NCBI GenBank assembly: GCA_038198445.1
Contig: JBBPZZ010000065.1
Coordinates: 1 to 14,876 of the forward strand
Origin: JACDDK01 sp038198445
GTDB taxonomy: Bacteria > Actinomycetota > Rubrobacteria > Rubrobacterales > Rubrobacteraceae
Direction of reading: 5' to 3'
Length of the DNA stretch: 14,876 nucleotides
The position numbers and the translations under genes were made by a program. The notes beneath the pieces were generated by a model, which worked only from the letters and a program-made list of their open reading frames with translations, did not search any database and had not been told where the DNA came from. Below are positions 6,257 to 14,038 of this stretch, in pieces; within the stretch, counting starts at the first letter, position 1, and every line of letters begins with the position of its first letter.

Positions 6257-8821
6257 TTGCGCGTTCCGTTAAGCTGGCTCCACGACTATGTAGATTTTGA
6301 CCTCTCCGCGGAAGAGCTATCCGGCCTTTTCTCTCTGCGTAGCCAGGAAGTGGACGGCATAGCCCGTCTGGGCGTCGCGGATGGCGAGGTCGTAGTGGGG
6401 GAGGTAAAGGAGTTCGAGCCTCATTCGAACGCCGACCGGCTCAACGTGGCGAAGGTGGACCTCGGCGGGCAGGTCGTCCAGATCGTGGCCGGAGCGCCCA
6501 ATCCGTATCCTGGCGCCCGCGTCCCGGTCGTGCTGCCGGGCAGTGTCATGGCCGACGGTACGAAGCTGAAGAAAGCGAAGCTGCGTGGTCTCGAATCCAA
6601 TGGGATGATGATGAGCGAGCGGGAGTTGGGTATCTCGGCCGACCACGGCGGAATATTGCTCCTTGATGAATCCTACGAAGTCGGACGTTCAGTAACGGAC
6701 TATTTCCCGATCGGCGAGACCGTTCTGGAGATCGACGTGATGCCCAATCGTCCTGACTTGTGGGGTATGATCGGGGTCGCCCGTGAGTTGGCGGCAATCT
6801 TGCGGACGAATTTCCGCATCCCCGAGACACCATTCGCCACGGGCGGAGAGCCAACGGGCGCTTACGGACTGCGGGTCGAGGACGGCGATCTCTGTCCACG
6901 CTACGATCTCCGCCGCGTCTCCAACCTCACGCTGGGACAAAAGGCTCCGCTCGAAATGCGGCGCCGAGTCCACGCCGCGGGTATGCGGCCAATAAACGCC
7001 ATCGTCGACGCGACGAACTACGTGATGCTCGAAACGGGACAACCAATCCACGCTTTCGACGCCCGCCTGGTGCGAGAAGGCATCGTGGTGCGCCGGGCTC
7101 GTGACAATGAAACCATAACGCTGCTCGACGGCTCTACCCGGACACTGGATAAAGAGATGCTCGTCATTGCCGATGAGGAGCGCGGTCTCGTGATAGCCGG
7201 TGTGATGGGCGCGGAGGATGCCGAGGTCAGCGAGGAGACTGAGGATGCCCTGATCGAAGTAGCGACCTTCAACGGCCGTAATATCCTCGAGACGTCGGCC
7301 AGGCTCGGTCTCCGCACGGACGCTTCCGGGCGCTTCGAGCGCGGCCTCGACCCGAACATGGTGGATTACGCCCTGGACCGCGTGACAACTCTACTGACGG
7401 AAAATGCGGGGGGCGGAGCGGCGGATGACACGTTGAGCCACTATCCCGACCGCGTGGCTCCGTGGGAAGTCCCGCTAAGGATGGAGCGGGCGGAACTTTT
7501 GCTTGGCATGGACGTGGATGAGAGTGAAGCAGTCCGGGACCTGGAGGCCCTCGGGTGTAAGGTTCGCAAAGAGGGCGGGCGTCTCGTAGCGGCGGTGCCC
7601 ACGTTCCGCCGGGACCTCCGTCGCGAGGTGGATCTCATCGAGGAGATCGGCCGGCTTGTCGGGCTGGATAAAGTTCCCGAAGAGTTGCCGGACGTCTCGT
7701 TGCCGGGGGGCCGTACCGAATCGCAGCGGAAACTACTCCAGCTTCGCCGGCTCCTCGCCGATCTCGGCCTGGCCGAAGCGGTGACTTACCCCTTCGGCCC
7801 CGATCGCTGGATGCGGACGCTCGGCCTCACCGACGAGACGCGGGAAGAGAACGCGCTCAGGTTGAAGAACCCCCTTAGCGTCGAAGGCCGTAATTTACGT
7901 CAGACCCTCCTCCCCGGACTGCTTGACGCCGCGGCCCGTAACCGGGCGTTCGGAGAACGTGGCGGCGCTCTCTTCGAGGTCGGACGCGCCTTTGAGCCCA
8001 GGCCCGTCACGGAGGAACTGAAAAGCACGGCGCGTCAGTACCGGATAGCGGGACGGATCGAGCCCACGGATACGGATAGGAAACTTATCTCTGGCTGGCT
8101 GGCAACGGATGAAGATATGAACCGTTTCCCAGACTTGCTGGAGGCTCCGTTGAACGAGAAGTCTCCCCGGAAGATGAGAGCGCTTGATGGTGTTTTCAGG
8201 GGCGTGCGTGAGACGATGAACCTGGGGGTGGTGCTCGCTGGTACGATCCGTCCAGCAGCATGGAACGTACCTGAGGTCCGCGCCGGGTTCTTCGAGGCGA
8301 AAGGTCTCGTCGAGAGGATCGTACCCGGCGCGTCCTTCAGAGGGGTGGCGAAACCGTTCCTTCACCCTGGAAGGTCGGCGGTGGTTTGCGTTGAAGAGGC
8401 GGAGGTTGGCTGGGTCGGCGAGTTGCACCCCGAGGCGGCCGAGGGCTTCGAGATCGAAGGGTGGCCGGTAGCGGGTTTCGAGTTGGATCTGGCGTACTGC
8501 GATCCCGACCCGGCGCCGCACTTCATGCCTTTCGTAAACGTACCCGCCGTGGCTCGGGATCTCGCCGTTGTCGTCGAAGATGGTGTCCGGGCGGGAGACA
8601 TGCTCGCTTCCATCGAAGCTCTCGGAAGCGCTATCCTGTCCGAGGCGCGTATATTCGACGTCTATGAGGGGCCACAAGTCCCGGAAGGTACGAAGAGCGT
8701 CGCGCTCAACTTCACCTTTCGCGGAGAGAGTACCCTCACCGACGAGGAAGTCGACGTGGAAATGGAGCGCATCGCAGGGCGTCTCGAAGGCGACTTCGGT
8801 GCCCGTATCCGTACCAGCTAA
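6257..8821 (+). CDS. pheT: phenylalanyl-tRNA synthetase beta subunit
   Basis: The beta subunit provides tRNA binding and editing for PheRS. It has 854 residues, somewhat longer than the usual 800. The start MRVPLSWLHDYVD is the family's N-terminus and fixes the TTG at 6257, with AGAAGGG/TAGG upstream. Domains follow in order: an EMAP-type tRNA-binding domain (about 45-150, VVVGEVKEFEPHSNADRLNVAKV); B3/B4 editing region (RPINAIVDATNYVMLETGQPIHAFD, about 243-270); B5 (about 405-475); the catalytic-like fold; and a C-terminal FDX-ACB anticodon-binding domain (about 760-853, VPAVARDLAVVVEDGV). An extra segment at about 590-655 explains the length. The stop codon overlaps that of the convergent acetyltransferase gene by 4 bases (CTAA). 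Confidence 0.97.
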   Translation: MRVPLSWLHDYVDFDLSAEELSGLFSLRSQEVDGIARLGVADGEVVVGEVKEFEPHSNADRLNVAKVDLGGQVVQIVAGAPNPYPGARVPVVLPGSVMADGTKLKKAKLRGLESNGMMMSERELGISADHGGILLLDESYEVGRSVTDYFPIGETVLEIDVMPNRPDLWGMIGVARELAAILRTNFRIPETPFATGGEPTGAYGLRVEDGDLCPRYDLRRVSNLTLGQKAPLEMRRRVHAAGMRPINAIVDATNYVMLETGQPIHAFDARLVREGIVVRRARDNETITLLDGSTRTLDKEMLVIADEERGLVIAGVMGAEDAEVSEETEDALIEVATFNGRNILETSARLGLRTDASGRFERGLDPNMVDYALDRVTTLLTENAGGGAADDTLSHYPDRVAPWEVPLRMERAELLLGMDVDESEAVRDLEALGCKVRKEGGRLVAAVPTFRRDLRREVDLIEEIGRLVGLDKVPEELPDVSLPGGRTESQRKLLQLRRLLADLGLAEAVTYPFGPDRWMRTLGLTDETREENALRLKNPLSVEGRNLRQTLLPGLLDAAARNRAFGERGGALFEVGRAFEPRPVTEELKSTARQYRIAGRIEPTDTDRKLISGWLATDEDMNRFPDLLEAPLNEKSPRKMRALDGVFRGVRETMNLGVVLAGTIRPAAWNVPEVRAGFFEAKGLVERIVPGASFRGVAKPFLHPGRSAVVCVEEAEVGWVGELHPEAAEGFEIEGWPVAGFELDLAYCDPDPAPHFMPFVNVPAVARDLAVVVEDGVRAGDMLASIEALGSAILSEARIFDVYEGPQVPEGTKSVALNFTFRGESTLTDEEVDVEMERIAGRLEGDFGARIRTS

Positions 8822-9378
8822 CCCCTGAGTCCGCGCCATTCGGGTTCGAGTATACTCATCAAAATAGCGTCCCGGCGCGCCCCGTCCCGCTCCAGAACCG
8901 CGCGCAGGCAACCCTCTTCCCGAAACCCGACGCTACTGTAAACGCGAATGGCCTTCTCGTTAAATTCGAAGACGCTCAAGCCGATCCGCTGAAGGCCCAG
9001 TTCCTCGAACCCGTAGCGCACGATGGTCTCAATAGCGTCCGTTCCATAACCTCTGGATCTCCCGGACGGTTCACCGATTATTACGGAAAGCTCCGCCGTG
9101 GCGTTCGCTTCGCTAATGTTCATCAAGCTGATTATCCCGATCGGTCGCTCCTCCGCATCGGGGAAGATGGCGAATGAATCTTCGGTTGCGGACATCTCGC
9201 GATCCTCGAAGAGCCTGTGGACGGCACCGGGCGTCAGAGGCTCGGGAGCCCAACTCGTCAGGCGCCAGACCTCCGGATCACCGTACCACTCGCCGTAAAG
9301 GGCGTAGTCGGATCTTTCATGACGCCGGAGCCGGATCCGTTCTCCGTTTAGTTTCTTTGCCCTGCCGTGTAGACGCAC
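8818..9378 (-). CDS. GNAT-family N-acetyltransferase (RimJ/RimL-like)
   Basis: It is predicted to move an acetyl group from acetyl-CoA to an amine; the substrate is unknown. The 186 residues show the RimJ/RimL-type layout. The N-terminal LNGERIRLRRHERSDYALYGEW strand is followed by the acetyl-CoA pyrophosphate loop R-S-R-G-Y-G (107-112). NEKAIRVYSSVGFREEGCLR (140-159) is the typical motif B region in which the Asn and Tyr are usually conserved. The start used is GTG at 9376-9378 on the minus strand. It has no Shine-Dalgarno, but TATATT lies 7 bases before it, which suggests a leaderless message. It is transcribed divergently from the DUF370-like gene, and its stop overlaps the pheT stop. A specific ribosomal or tRNA target is possible from the context but not shown. 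Confidence 0.85.
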   Translation of the reverse strand: MRLHGRAKKLNGERIRLRRHERSDYALYGEWYGDPEVWRLTSWAPEPLTPGAVHRLFEDREMSATEDSFAIFPDAEERPIGIISLMNISEANATAELSVIIGEPSGRSRGYGTDAIETIVRYGFEELGLQRIGLSVFEFNEKAIRVYSSVGFREEGCLRAVLERDGARRDAILMSILEPEWRGLRG

Positions 9379-9414
9379 GGCAAGAAATATAACGGTTTGA
9401 TGGGGGATACGCTA

Positions 9415-9423
9415 TGCTAGACT
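9415..9423 (+). promoter_or_regulatory. candidate extended -10 before the DUF370-like gene
   Basis: TGCTAGACT lies 9 bases before the ATG at 9433, in the 54-base divergent gap. Transcription would start about 3 bases before the ATG. No Shine-Dalgarno is present. On the opposite strand, TATATT (plus-strand positions about 9386-9391) could serve the acetyltransferase gene. Confidence 0.3.
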
Positions 9424-9432
9424 TCATCTCAT

Positions 9433-9792
9433 ATGAAAGTCGTCCCAGATCGCATAGTCTCTTTGGGCTTCGGGAAGTTCATCCGCGCGGACAAAATAGT
9501 CGCGCTCGTGCCGATCGAGGAGGAGCGCGGTAGCGGGCGGCGGACGATGGTATACGTGGACGGTATAAAGGAGCCGCTCGTCGCGGGACGCACGGAGACC
9601 ACGATTTTACGGGACATGGTGGGCGCGGAGAGCGGCGCGATCGAGCTTCTGCGCGAGTTGCAGATGCAGATCGGTCAGGTAAGGCCCTTGCTCAAGTCCT
9701 CAATCCGCTCCGAGGCAGGCCTGGATCTCGACCAGTTCTCCCGCAGGATCTCTGAACTTTCCGGGGAACAGGAAGCTCCCAGAATATTCTGA
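9433..9792 (+). CDS. DUF370/RemA-like small protein
   Basis: The protein has 119 residues. The first 62 or so resemble the DUF370 family: RIVSLGFGKFIRADKIVALV (7-26) matches the IGFGNxVxAxRxIxIV region of Bacillus RemA, and GRRTMVYVDGIKEPLVAG (35-52) the GRRTRAVVIMDS region. RemA proteins are small DNA-binding activators of matrix and osmoprotection genes. That function cannot be carried over safely, because the middle here is shorter and a helical, charged tail (about 63-119, SGAIELLRELQMQIGQVRPLLKSS) is added. There are no membrane segments. The ATG has no Shine-Dalgarno. The stop TGA (9790-9792) overlaps the apparent CTG start of the downstream glycosylase gene, which suggests an operon with translational coupling. 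Confidence 0.7.
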   Translation: MKVVPDRIVSLGFGKFIRADKIVALVPIEEERGSGRRTMVYVDGIKEPLVAGRTETTILRDMVGAESGAIELLRELQMQIGQVRPLLKSSIRSEAGLDLDQFSRRISELSGEQEAPRIF

Positions 9793-10388
9793 CGGGCGAC
9801 TTCTACTACCGGGACTCGCGGCAGGTTGCCGTAGACCTCCTGGGATGCGTCCTGAGTCACGATTCACCTGAAGGGATGACTTCCGGCGTCATAGTCGAAA
9901 CCGAAGCCTACCGCCAGGACGATCCCGCTTGTCACGCCTACAAAGGACCAACGATGCGTAACCGCACAATCTTCGGACGTCCTGGGCTGGCCTACGTTTA
10001 TCTCTCCTACGGCATTCATCACCTCATCAACGTAGTCTGCGAAGAAGAAGGCGTGGGCAGCGCCGTCTTGATCCGGGCTCTCCGCCCATTGAAGGGACAG
10101 AATCTTATGGCCGCTCGTCGCGGACGCGGCGAGAACCTGTGCAGCGGCCCCGGCCGGCTTACTCAGGCTTTAGGGCTAGACCTGTCTTTTGACGGTCACG
10201 ACCTGACTGCCGGAACACCGATAATCTCAGGCGGAACGCCTGGCAAACAGGAAATCGTGGCGACTACCAGGATAGGCATCACACGCGGTACGGAGCTTCC
10301 GTGGCGCTATTTATTACTGGGCGATGAGAACGTCTCTGTCCCGCCCGCGGAGATACACGATAGGACTGTAAAACGCTCGGGTCTTTAG
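9789..10388 (+). CDS. 3-methyladenine DNA glycosylase (AAG/MPG family)
   Basis: This base-excision repair enzyme removes alkylated purines from DNA. The MPG fold is clear: VETEAYRQDDPACHAYKGP contains the family's catalytic glutamate region, followed by NRTIFGRPGLAYVYLSYGIHHLINVV and LCSGPGRLTQALGL. The first ATG in frame (9876) would give 170 residues and lose the N-terminal block. The open frame upstream encodes LTGDFYYRDSRQVAVDLLGCVLSH, matching the family's FYDRDTLEVARDLLGKVL, and has no ATG, GTG or TTG before that ATG. I therefore place the start at CTG 9789, inside the CTGA overlap with the upstream stop, giving 199 residues, normal for the family; ATT at 9786 is the alternative. The stop TAG overlaps the convergent PBP stop by 4 bases. 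Confidence 0.9.
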   Translation: MTGDFYYRDSRQVAVDLLGCVLSHDSPEGMTSGVIVETEAYRQDDPACHAYKGPTMRNRTIFGRPGLAYVYLSYGIHHLINVVCEEEGVGSAVLIRALRPLKGQNLMAARRGRGENLCSGPGRLTQALGLDLSFDGHDLTAGTPIISGGTPGKQEIVATTRIGITRGTELPWRYLLLGDENVSVPPAEIHDRTVKRSGL

Positions 10389-12553
10389 GGTGTGGTGTTC
10401 GGGACCGTTGGAGTGACGGGAGTATTCGAGACTGCGGAGGCGCCCGGCGGAGTATCGTAACCGGGAGAAGTAGGTGGAGGCGGCGGGCCGTCGACGCCCT
10501 TAAACTTCTCTTTCGTTTTTCCCTTCATAACCTGCTGCATGTAATCGTGCCAGATCTCTGTTGGCGAGCCTTTGGTGTCGTAGAGCGGCGAATGTTTCTG
10601 GGGATCCATCAGGTCCTGCAGAGTCGCTCCGCCCTTGCCATAGCCCATCCATACGCCGGTTGTTAGCTGCGGCGTGAAGCCTATAAACCAGGAATCGAAG
10701 AAGTTCTCCGAAGTGCCCGTCTTGCCGGCGATTGGACGGTCGTCGAAAGTGGCTTTGCCGGCGATGCCATTTGTTATGTCGCCCATCATAATTTTCGTTG
10801 CCTCGGCGGCTATCTCAGGTTTTATTATCTGTTCGCCTTTGGGGGCGGCGTCGGCGGTATAGAGGACTTTCTCGTTCTTTTGTCCTTCGTTTTGAACTAC
10901 CCGCGAGATCGCCGTAGGATGAACTCGCTTGCCGCCGTTCGCTATCGTGGCGTAGGCCGTCGCCATGTCAAGCGGCGAGACCTCTTGCGTACCGAGAACA
11001 ATGGACGGGTTCGGGTGCTTGTCGAAGTGCGCCGTTACGCCGAGTTTCTTCGCCACGTCTACTATTGCCTCCGGACCATTCTTCAAGCCCTTACCGTCTT
11101 TGTTCGTTACCAGGTCCGTCATGACGGTATTGTCCGATTGCCAGAGGGCTTCTTCCAGGGTGATCGAACCTCGTTCCACTTTCCCGAAGTTCTTTACCTT
11201 CCACTTTTCGGTGTGTCCATTTCCCAGGTCGACATTATAGACTTTGTCCTCTGATACGAAGCGAGTCTTCGCTGGGTCTATGCCTTGCTCTAACGCCGCT
11301 ATCAGGGCGAATGGCTTGAATGAGCTGCCCGGCTGGCGCTGGGCCTGGGTGATGAGATTGAAATGCGAGCTCTGGTCCCTGTTGCCAACCATGGCTGTTA
11401 TTTTTCCGGTCGATGGCTCGATGGAGACCAGTGCAGCGTCCGGATCGCCTGGGTTTGGAATATATCCCTCCGATCCGTAGATCGTGTCCTGGGCCGCGAC
11501 CTGAGACTTGAGGTTCAAACTCGTATAGACGTTGAGACCACCGTTCAGCACGGTCGCGGAGCCATACTTATCTATTAACTCTTGTTGGACTAACTCGGTG
11601 AAGTTGCGCGTCAGTTGCGGGCCGGTTAGGCCGCTTTGTACCATCGGCGCCGCGGGCCAGGTCTTCGGCAACTCCTGCTTGAGTGCTCCATCGTAGTCTT
11701 CGTTCGTTATGTACCCGGCGTTGAACATCTTCTTCAACACCAGGTTTCGTTGGTCCGTGGCGGCGTTGCGGTCAGCGCCCAGGGTGGATGGGGACCAGAG
11801 GATACCGACTAGCGTCGCGGACTCACTTATGGTCAAGTCATCGACGGACTTGTTGAAATAGGTTTCCGCGGCCGCCTCGACCCCGTAAGAGTTATTGCCG
11901 AAATAAACGACGTTGAGGTAGTCCGCGAGGATCTGGTCCTTATCCTTGTACTCCCGTTCCACCTCTATCGAGATGAGGGCTTCTTTGATCTTCCGGGTCC
12001 ACGAGCGGTTATTGGAGAGATACGTATTCTTGACGTACTGCTGGGTAATGGTGCTCGCGCCCTCGACCCGTGCGCCTTCACGGAAGTCGACCCAGAGAGC
12101 GCGCATTATGCCCCAGACGTCCACCCCCCCGTGCTCCCGGAAGCGCTCGTCTTCCTTTGCGACCAACGCGTTCAACAAGTTGGGCGGCATCTCCTCCAGC
12201 GACGCGGTCTTCCGGTTCTCTCCCTGGAAGATAGTGCCGATCACACGCCGGGGACCATCCGAGCCGTCGATGGAAGACGAATATATATACGTTGGGTGAG
12301 TCTCGATGTTCTGAGGCTTACTTAGCTCTAGCTTGTTCACGCTCTTGACGAGCCCCAGGTAACCGCCCACGGCGAACGCGAGCCCCGCGACCAGGGCGCA
12401 CAAAAAGAAGATCCCGAGGCCACGAAGGATGGTCCCCTTGAGACCACTGCTGCCGCGCTTCCGCTTGCGAGCGTTGGATGGCAGACGAATCGGCTTCTTG
12501 GCGGCCGATTTTCTCTGATCTCTGACTTTGCCTCTGGGATAAGTACGAGCCAT
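10385..12553 (-). CDS. class A penicillin-binding protein (bifunctional transglycosylase/transpeptidase)
   Basis: It polymerises and cross-links peptidoglycan outside the cytoplasmic membrane. Its 722 residues begin with a very basic cytoplasmic tail (1-43) and one membrane anchor (about 45-69). The GT51 transglycosylase has the catalytic EDERFREHGG (134-143), GASTITQQ (165-172), RKIKEA (187-192) and the YFGNNSYGVEAAAETYF segment. The transpeptidase has S410-S-F-K413, S473-D-N475 and K611-T-G613. A proline-rich tail (about 690-722) closes the protein, as in many Gram-positive class A PBPs. The ATG has no Shine-Dalgarno, but TATATC lies 6 bases before it. The gene diverges from tyrS across a 67-base gap and converges with the glycosylase gene. 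Confidence 0.95.
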   Translation of the reverse strand: MARTYPRGKVRDQRKSAAKKPIRLPSNARKRKRGSSGLKGTILRGLGIFFLCALVAGLAFAVGGYLGLVKSVNKLELSKPQNIETHPTYIYSSSIDGSDGPRRVIGTIFQGENRKTASLEEMPPNLLNALVAKEDERFREHGGVDVWGIMRALWVDFREGARVEGASTITQQYVKNTYLSNNRSWTRKIKEALISIEVEREYKDKDQILADYLNVVYFGNNSYGVEAAAETYFNKSVDDLTISESATLVGILWSPSTLGADRNAATDQRNLVLKKMFNAGYITNEDYDGALKQELPKTWPAAPMVQSGLTGPQLTRNFTELVQQELIDKYGSATVLNGGLNVYTSLNLKSQVAAQDTIYGSEGYIPNPGDPDAALVSIEPSTGKITAMVGNRDQSSHFNLITQAQRQPGSSFKPFALIAALEQGIDPAKTRFVSEDKVYNVDLGNGHTEKWKVKNFGKVERGSITLEEALWQSDNTVMTDLVTNKDGKGLKNGPEAIVDVAKKLGVTAHFDKHPNPSIVLGTQEVSPLDMATAYATIANGGKRVHPTAISRVVQNEGQKNEKVLYTADAAPKGEQIIKPEIAAEATKIMMGDITNGIAGKATFDDRPIAGKTGTSENFFDSWFIGFTPQLTTGVWMGYGKGGATLQDLMDPQKHSPLYDTKGSPTEIWHDYMQQVMKGKTKEKFKGVDGPPPPPTSPGYDTPPGASAVSNTPVTPTVPNTTP

Positions 12554-12584
12554 CGGTTGGATATACTACAACAACCGGGCGCGC

Positions 12585-12614
12585 GTTACATTATCGTTTC
12601 GGATAAGTTACATT
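12585..12614 (+). promoter_or_regulatory. putative leaderless tyrS promoter with direct repeat
   Basis: GTTACATT occurs twice, at 12585-12592 and 12607-12614, starts 22 bases apart. The second copy contains TACATT (12609-12614), a plausible -10, with 6 bases then the A of the tyrS ATG at 12621. GTTACA (12585-12590) is a weak -35 (4 of 6), 18 bases upstream. No Shine-Dalgarno is present, which fits transcription starting at or near the ATG. The repeat could also be an operator. Confidence 0.4.
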
Positions 12615-12620
12615 TGATTA

Positions 12621-13823
12621 ATGAGCAGAGGATTGGATAGCACGCAAATCTTGAACAATGCCGTGGACGCTATCCCCGAGGACGACCTCAAGGAGCGGCT
12701 ACGCAGTGGTGAGACGCTCCGGGTCAAGCTCGGCATAGACCCCACGGCTCCAGATATACATTTGGGCTTCGTGGTCGTACTCAAGAAACTTCGCGAATTT
12801 CAACGTCTGGGCCACACCGCGGTACTTGTAATAGGGGACTACACCGCAAGAATCGGAGACCCGTCCGGTAGATCCAAGACCCGGCCTATACTCTCTCCTG
12901 AGCAGATAGACGCGAACACCCGGACTTATCTGGAACAAGCATATCTGGTCCTCGACCGCGACAGGACCGAGGTGCGCCACAACTCCGAATGGCTTGCGCC
13001 GCTGACGCTTGCGGAGATCATTCACCTCACCCGCGCCACCACCGTCGCCCGCATACTGGAGCGGGACGACTTCAACAAACGCTACGCCGCGAACGACCCG
13101 ATCACGTTGACCGAATTGCTCTATCCGTTGATGCAGGCTTACGACTCCGTCGCCGTGGACGCCGACGTCGAACTTGGCGGCACGGACCAACTCTACAACC
13201 TGCTGATGGGACGACAGATCATGGAGTACTACGGCAAGCGTCCGCAGTGTGTCCTGACTACGCCGCTGCTCGTCGGCACGGACGGCAAGATGAAAATGAG
13301 CAAGTCCCTCGGCAACTACATCGGCGTCACCGATCCGCCGAACGAAATGTTCGGCAAGACCATGAGCATCCCGGACCCACTCATGCCCGACTACTACTCG
13401 CTCTTACTCGGTCGGGATCTGCTGGAAGCCCCGCCTGTCAAGCAGAAGCGGGAGCTTGCGCGAGCACTGGTGCGAGTTTTTCATGGTGAGTCAGCAGCCA
13501 AGCGTGCTGAAGAGACTTTCAACGTCGTAAGTCACCGTGGTATTCCAGAAGATGTCTCGACAGTGTTTTTGGCGGGTTTGGTTCAAGGCACTTCTAATGC
13601 CACAGCGGGAATTGAAGTTTGTCATTGGATAGTAGACATAATCGTGAGCGCAGGATTCGCTAAGACAAACAGCGAAGCCAGACGCCTTATACGCGGCGGT
13701 GCTGTACGTCTTGATGGAAAGGTAATTATGGATGAGCAACGGTATTTGCCCGACGAAAAACTAGACGGCAAGGTTCTTCAGGTAGGCAAGCGCCGCTACG
13801 CTCGCCTGAGCACCTCCGGATAA
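12621..13823 (+). CDS. tyrS: tyrosyl-tRNA synthetase
   Basis: This class I synthetase charges tRNA-Tyr. Its 400 residues belong to the TyrZ-like branch (DPTAPDIHLG near 40-49, then GDYTARIGDPSG at 72-83). The KMSKSLGN signature (225-232) is intact, and GGTDQ (186-190) belongs to the tyrosine pocket. The HIGH signature reads HLGF (47-50), with Phe at the usually conserved last His. A C-terminal S4-type RNA-binding domain (about 335-375, GFAKTNSEARRLIRGGAVRLDGK) binds tRNA. From about 13475 to 13760 GC falls from about 57-60% to about 47-48% within the same frame. There is no leader and no T-box. No terminator is seen before the rRNA promoters that follow. Confidence 0.96.
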   Translation: MSRGLDSTQILNNAVDAIPEDDLKERLRSGETLRVKLGIDPTAPDIHLGFVVVLKKLREFQRLGHTAVLVIGDYTARIGDPSGRSKTRPILSPEQIDANTRTYLEQAYLVLDRDRTEVRHNSEWLAPLTLAEIIHLTRATTVARILERDDFNKRYAANDPITLTELLYPLMQAYDSVAVDADVELGGTDQLYNLLMGRQIMEYYGKRPQCVLTTPLLVGTDGKMKMSKSLGNYIGVTDPPNEMFGKTMSIPDPLMPDYYSLLLGRDLLEAPPVKQKRELARALVRVFHGESAAKRAEETFNVVSHRGIPEDVSTVFLAGLVQGTSNATAGIEVCHWIVDIIVSAGFAKTNSEARRLIRGGAVRLDGKVIMDEQRYLPDEKLDGKVLQVGKRRYARLSTSG

Positions 13824-13852
13824 AGACTCTGACAGAAAAATTGTCCGGCGGC

Positions 13853-13880
13853 TTGACGTACCCGTATAGTCCGCTACACT
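13853..13880 (+). promoter_or_regulatory. rRNA promoter P1
   Basis: TTGACG (13853-13858) and TACACT (13875-13880) are separated by 16 bases. Transcription would start near 13887, about 520 bases before mature 16S rRNA. Location directly upstream of the rRNA operon supports the call. Confidence 0.65.
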
Positions 13881-13960
13881 ACCTCTCGCCGACATCTGAG
13901 GCAGCCTGGCTTAAGCAGAGTCAGAGTGGTTAGACGAAATTACTAACAACTCAGAACAAT

Positions 13961-13981
13961 GCCCCGCCGAGAGGCAAGGGG
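13961..13981 (+). repeat. rRNA leader hairpin repeat, copy 1
   Basis: CCGCCGAGAGGCAAGGGG (13964-13981) is repeated exactly at 14206-14223. It folds as CCCC-GCC around a GAGA (GNRA) tetraloop, closing with GGC-AA-GGGG. GAAG and a TGAAAAA stretch follow, loosely matching the sequence after copy 2. Confidence 0.75.
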
Positions 13982-14038
13982 TCCGAAGTCGGCCTGAAAA
14001 ACAGCGTGGAGTACGACCGCAGATCCGGTTCCCAGGTG

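Noticed and set aside
7895..8911. 338-codon open frame on the minus strand
   Set aside because: It covers the antisense of the pheT 3' half and part of the acetyltransferase gene in another frame, with no domain or ribosome-binding site.
760..12620. T-box riboswitches before thrS, pheS or tyrS
   Set aside because: The gaps are 19, 6 and 67 bases, too short for a T-box, and no T-box sequence or antiterminator is visible.
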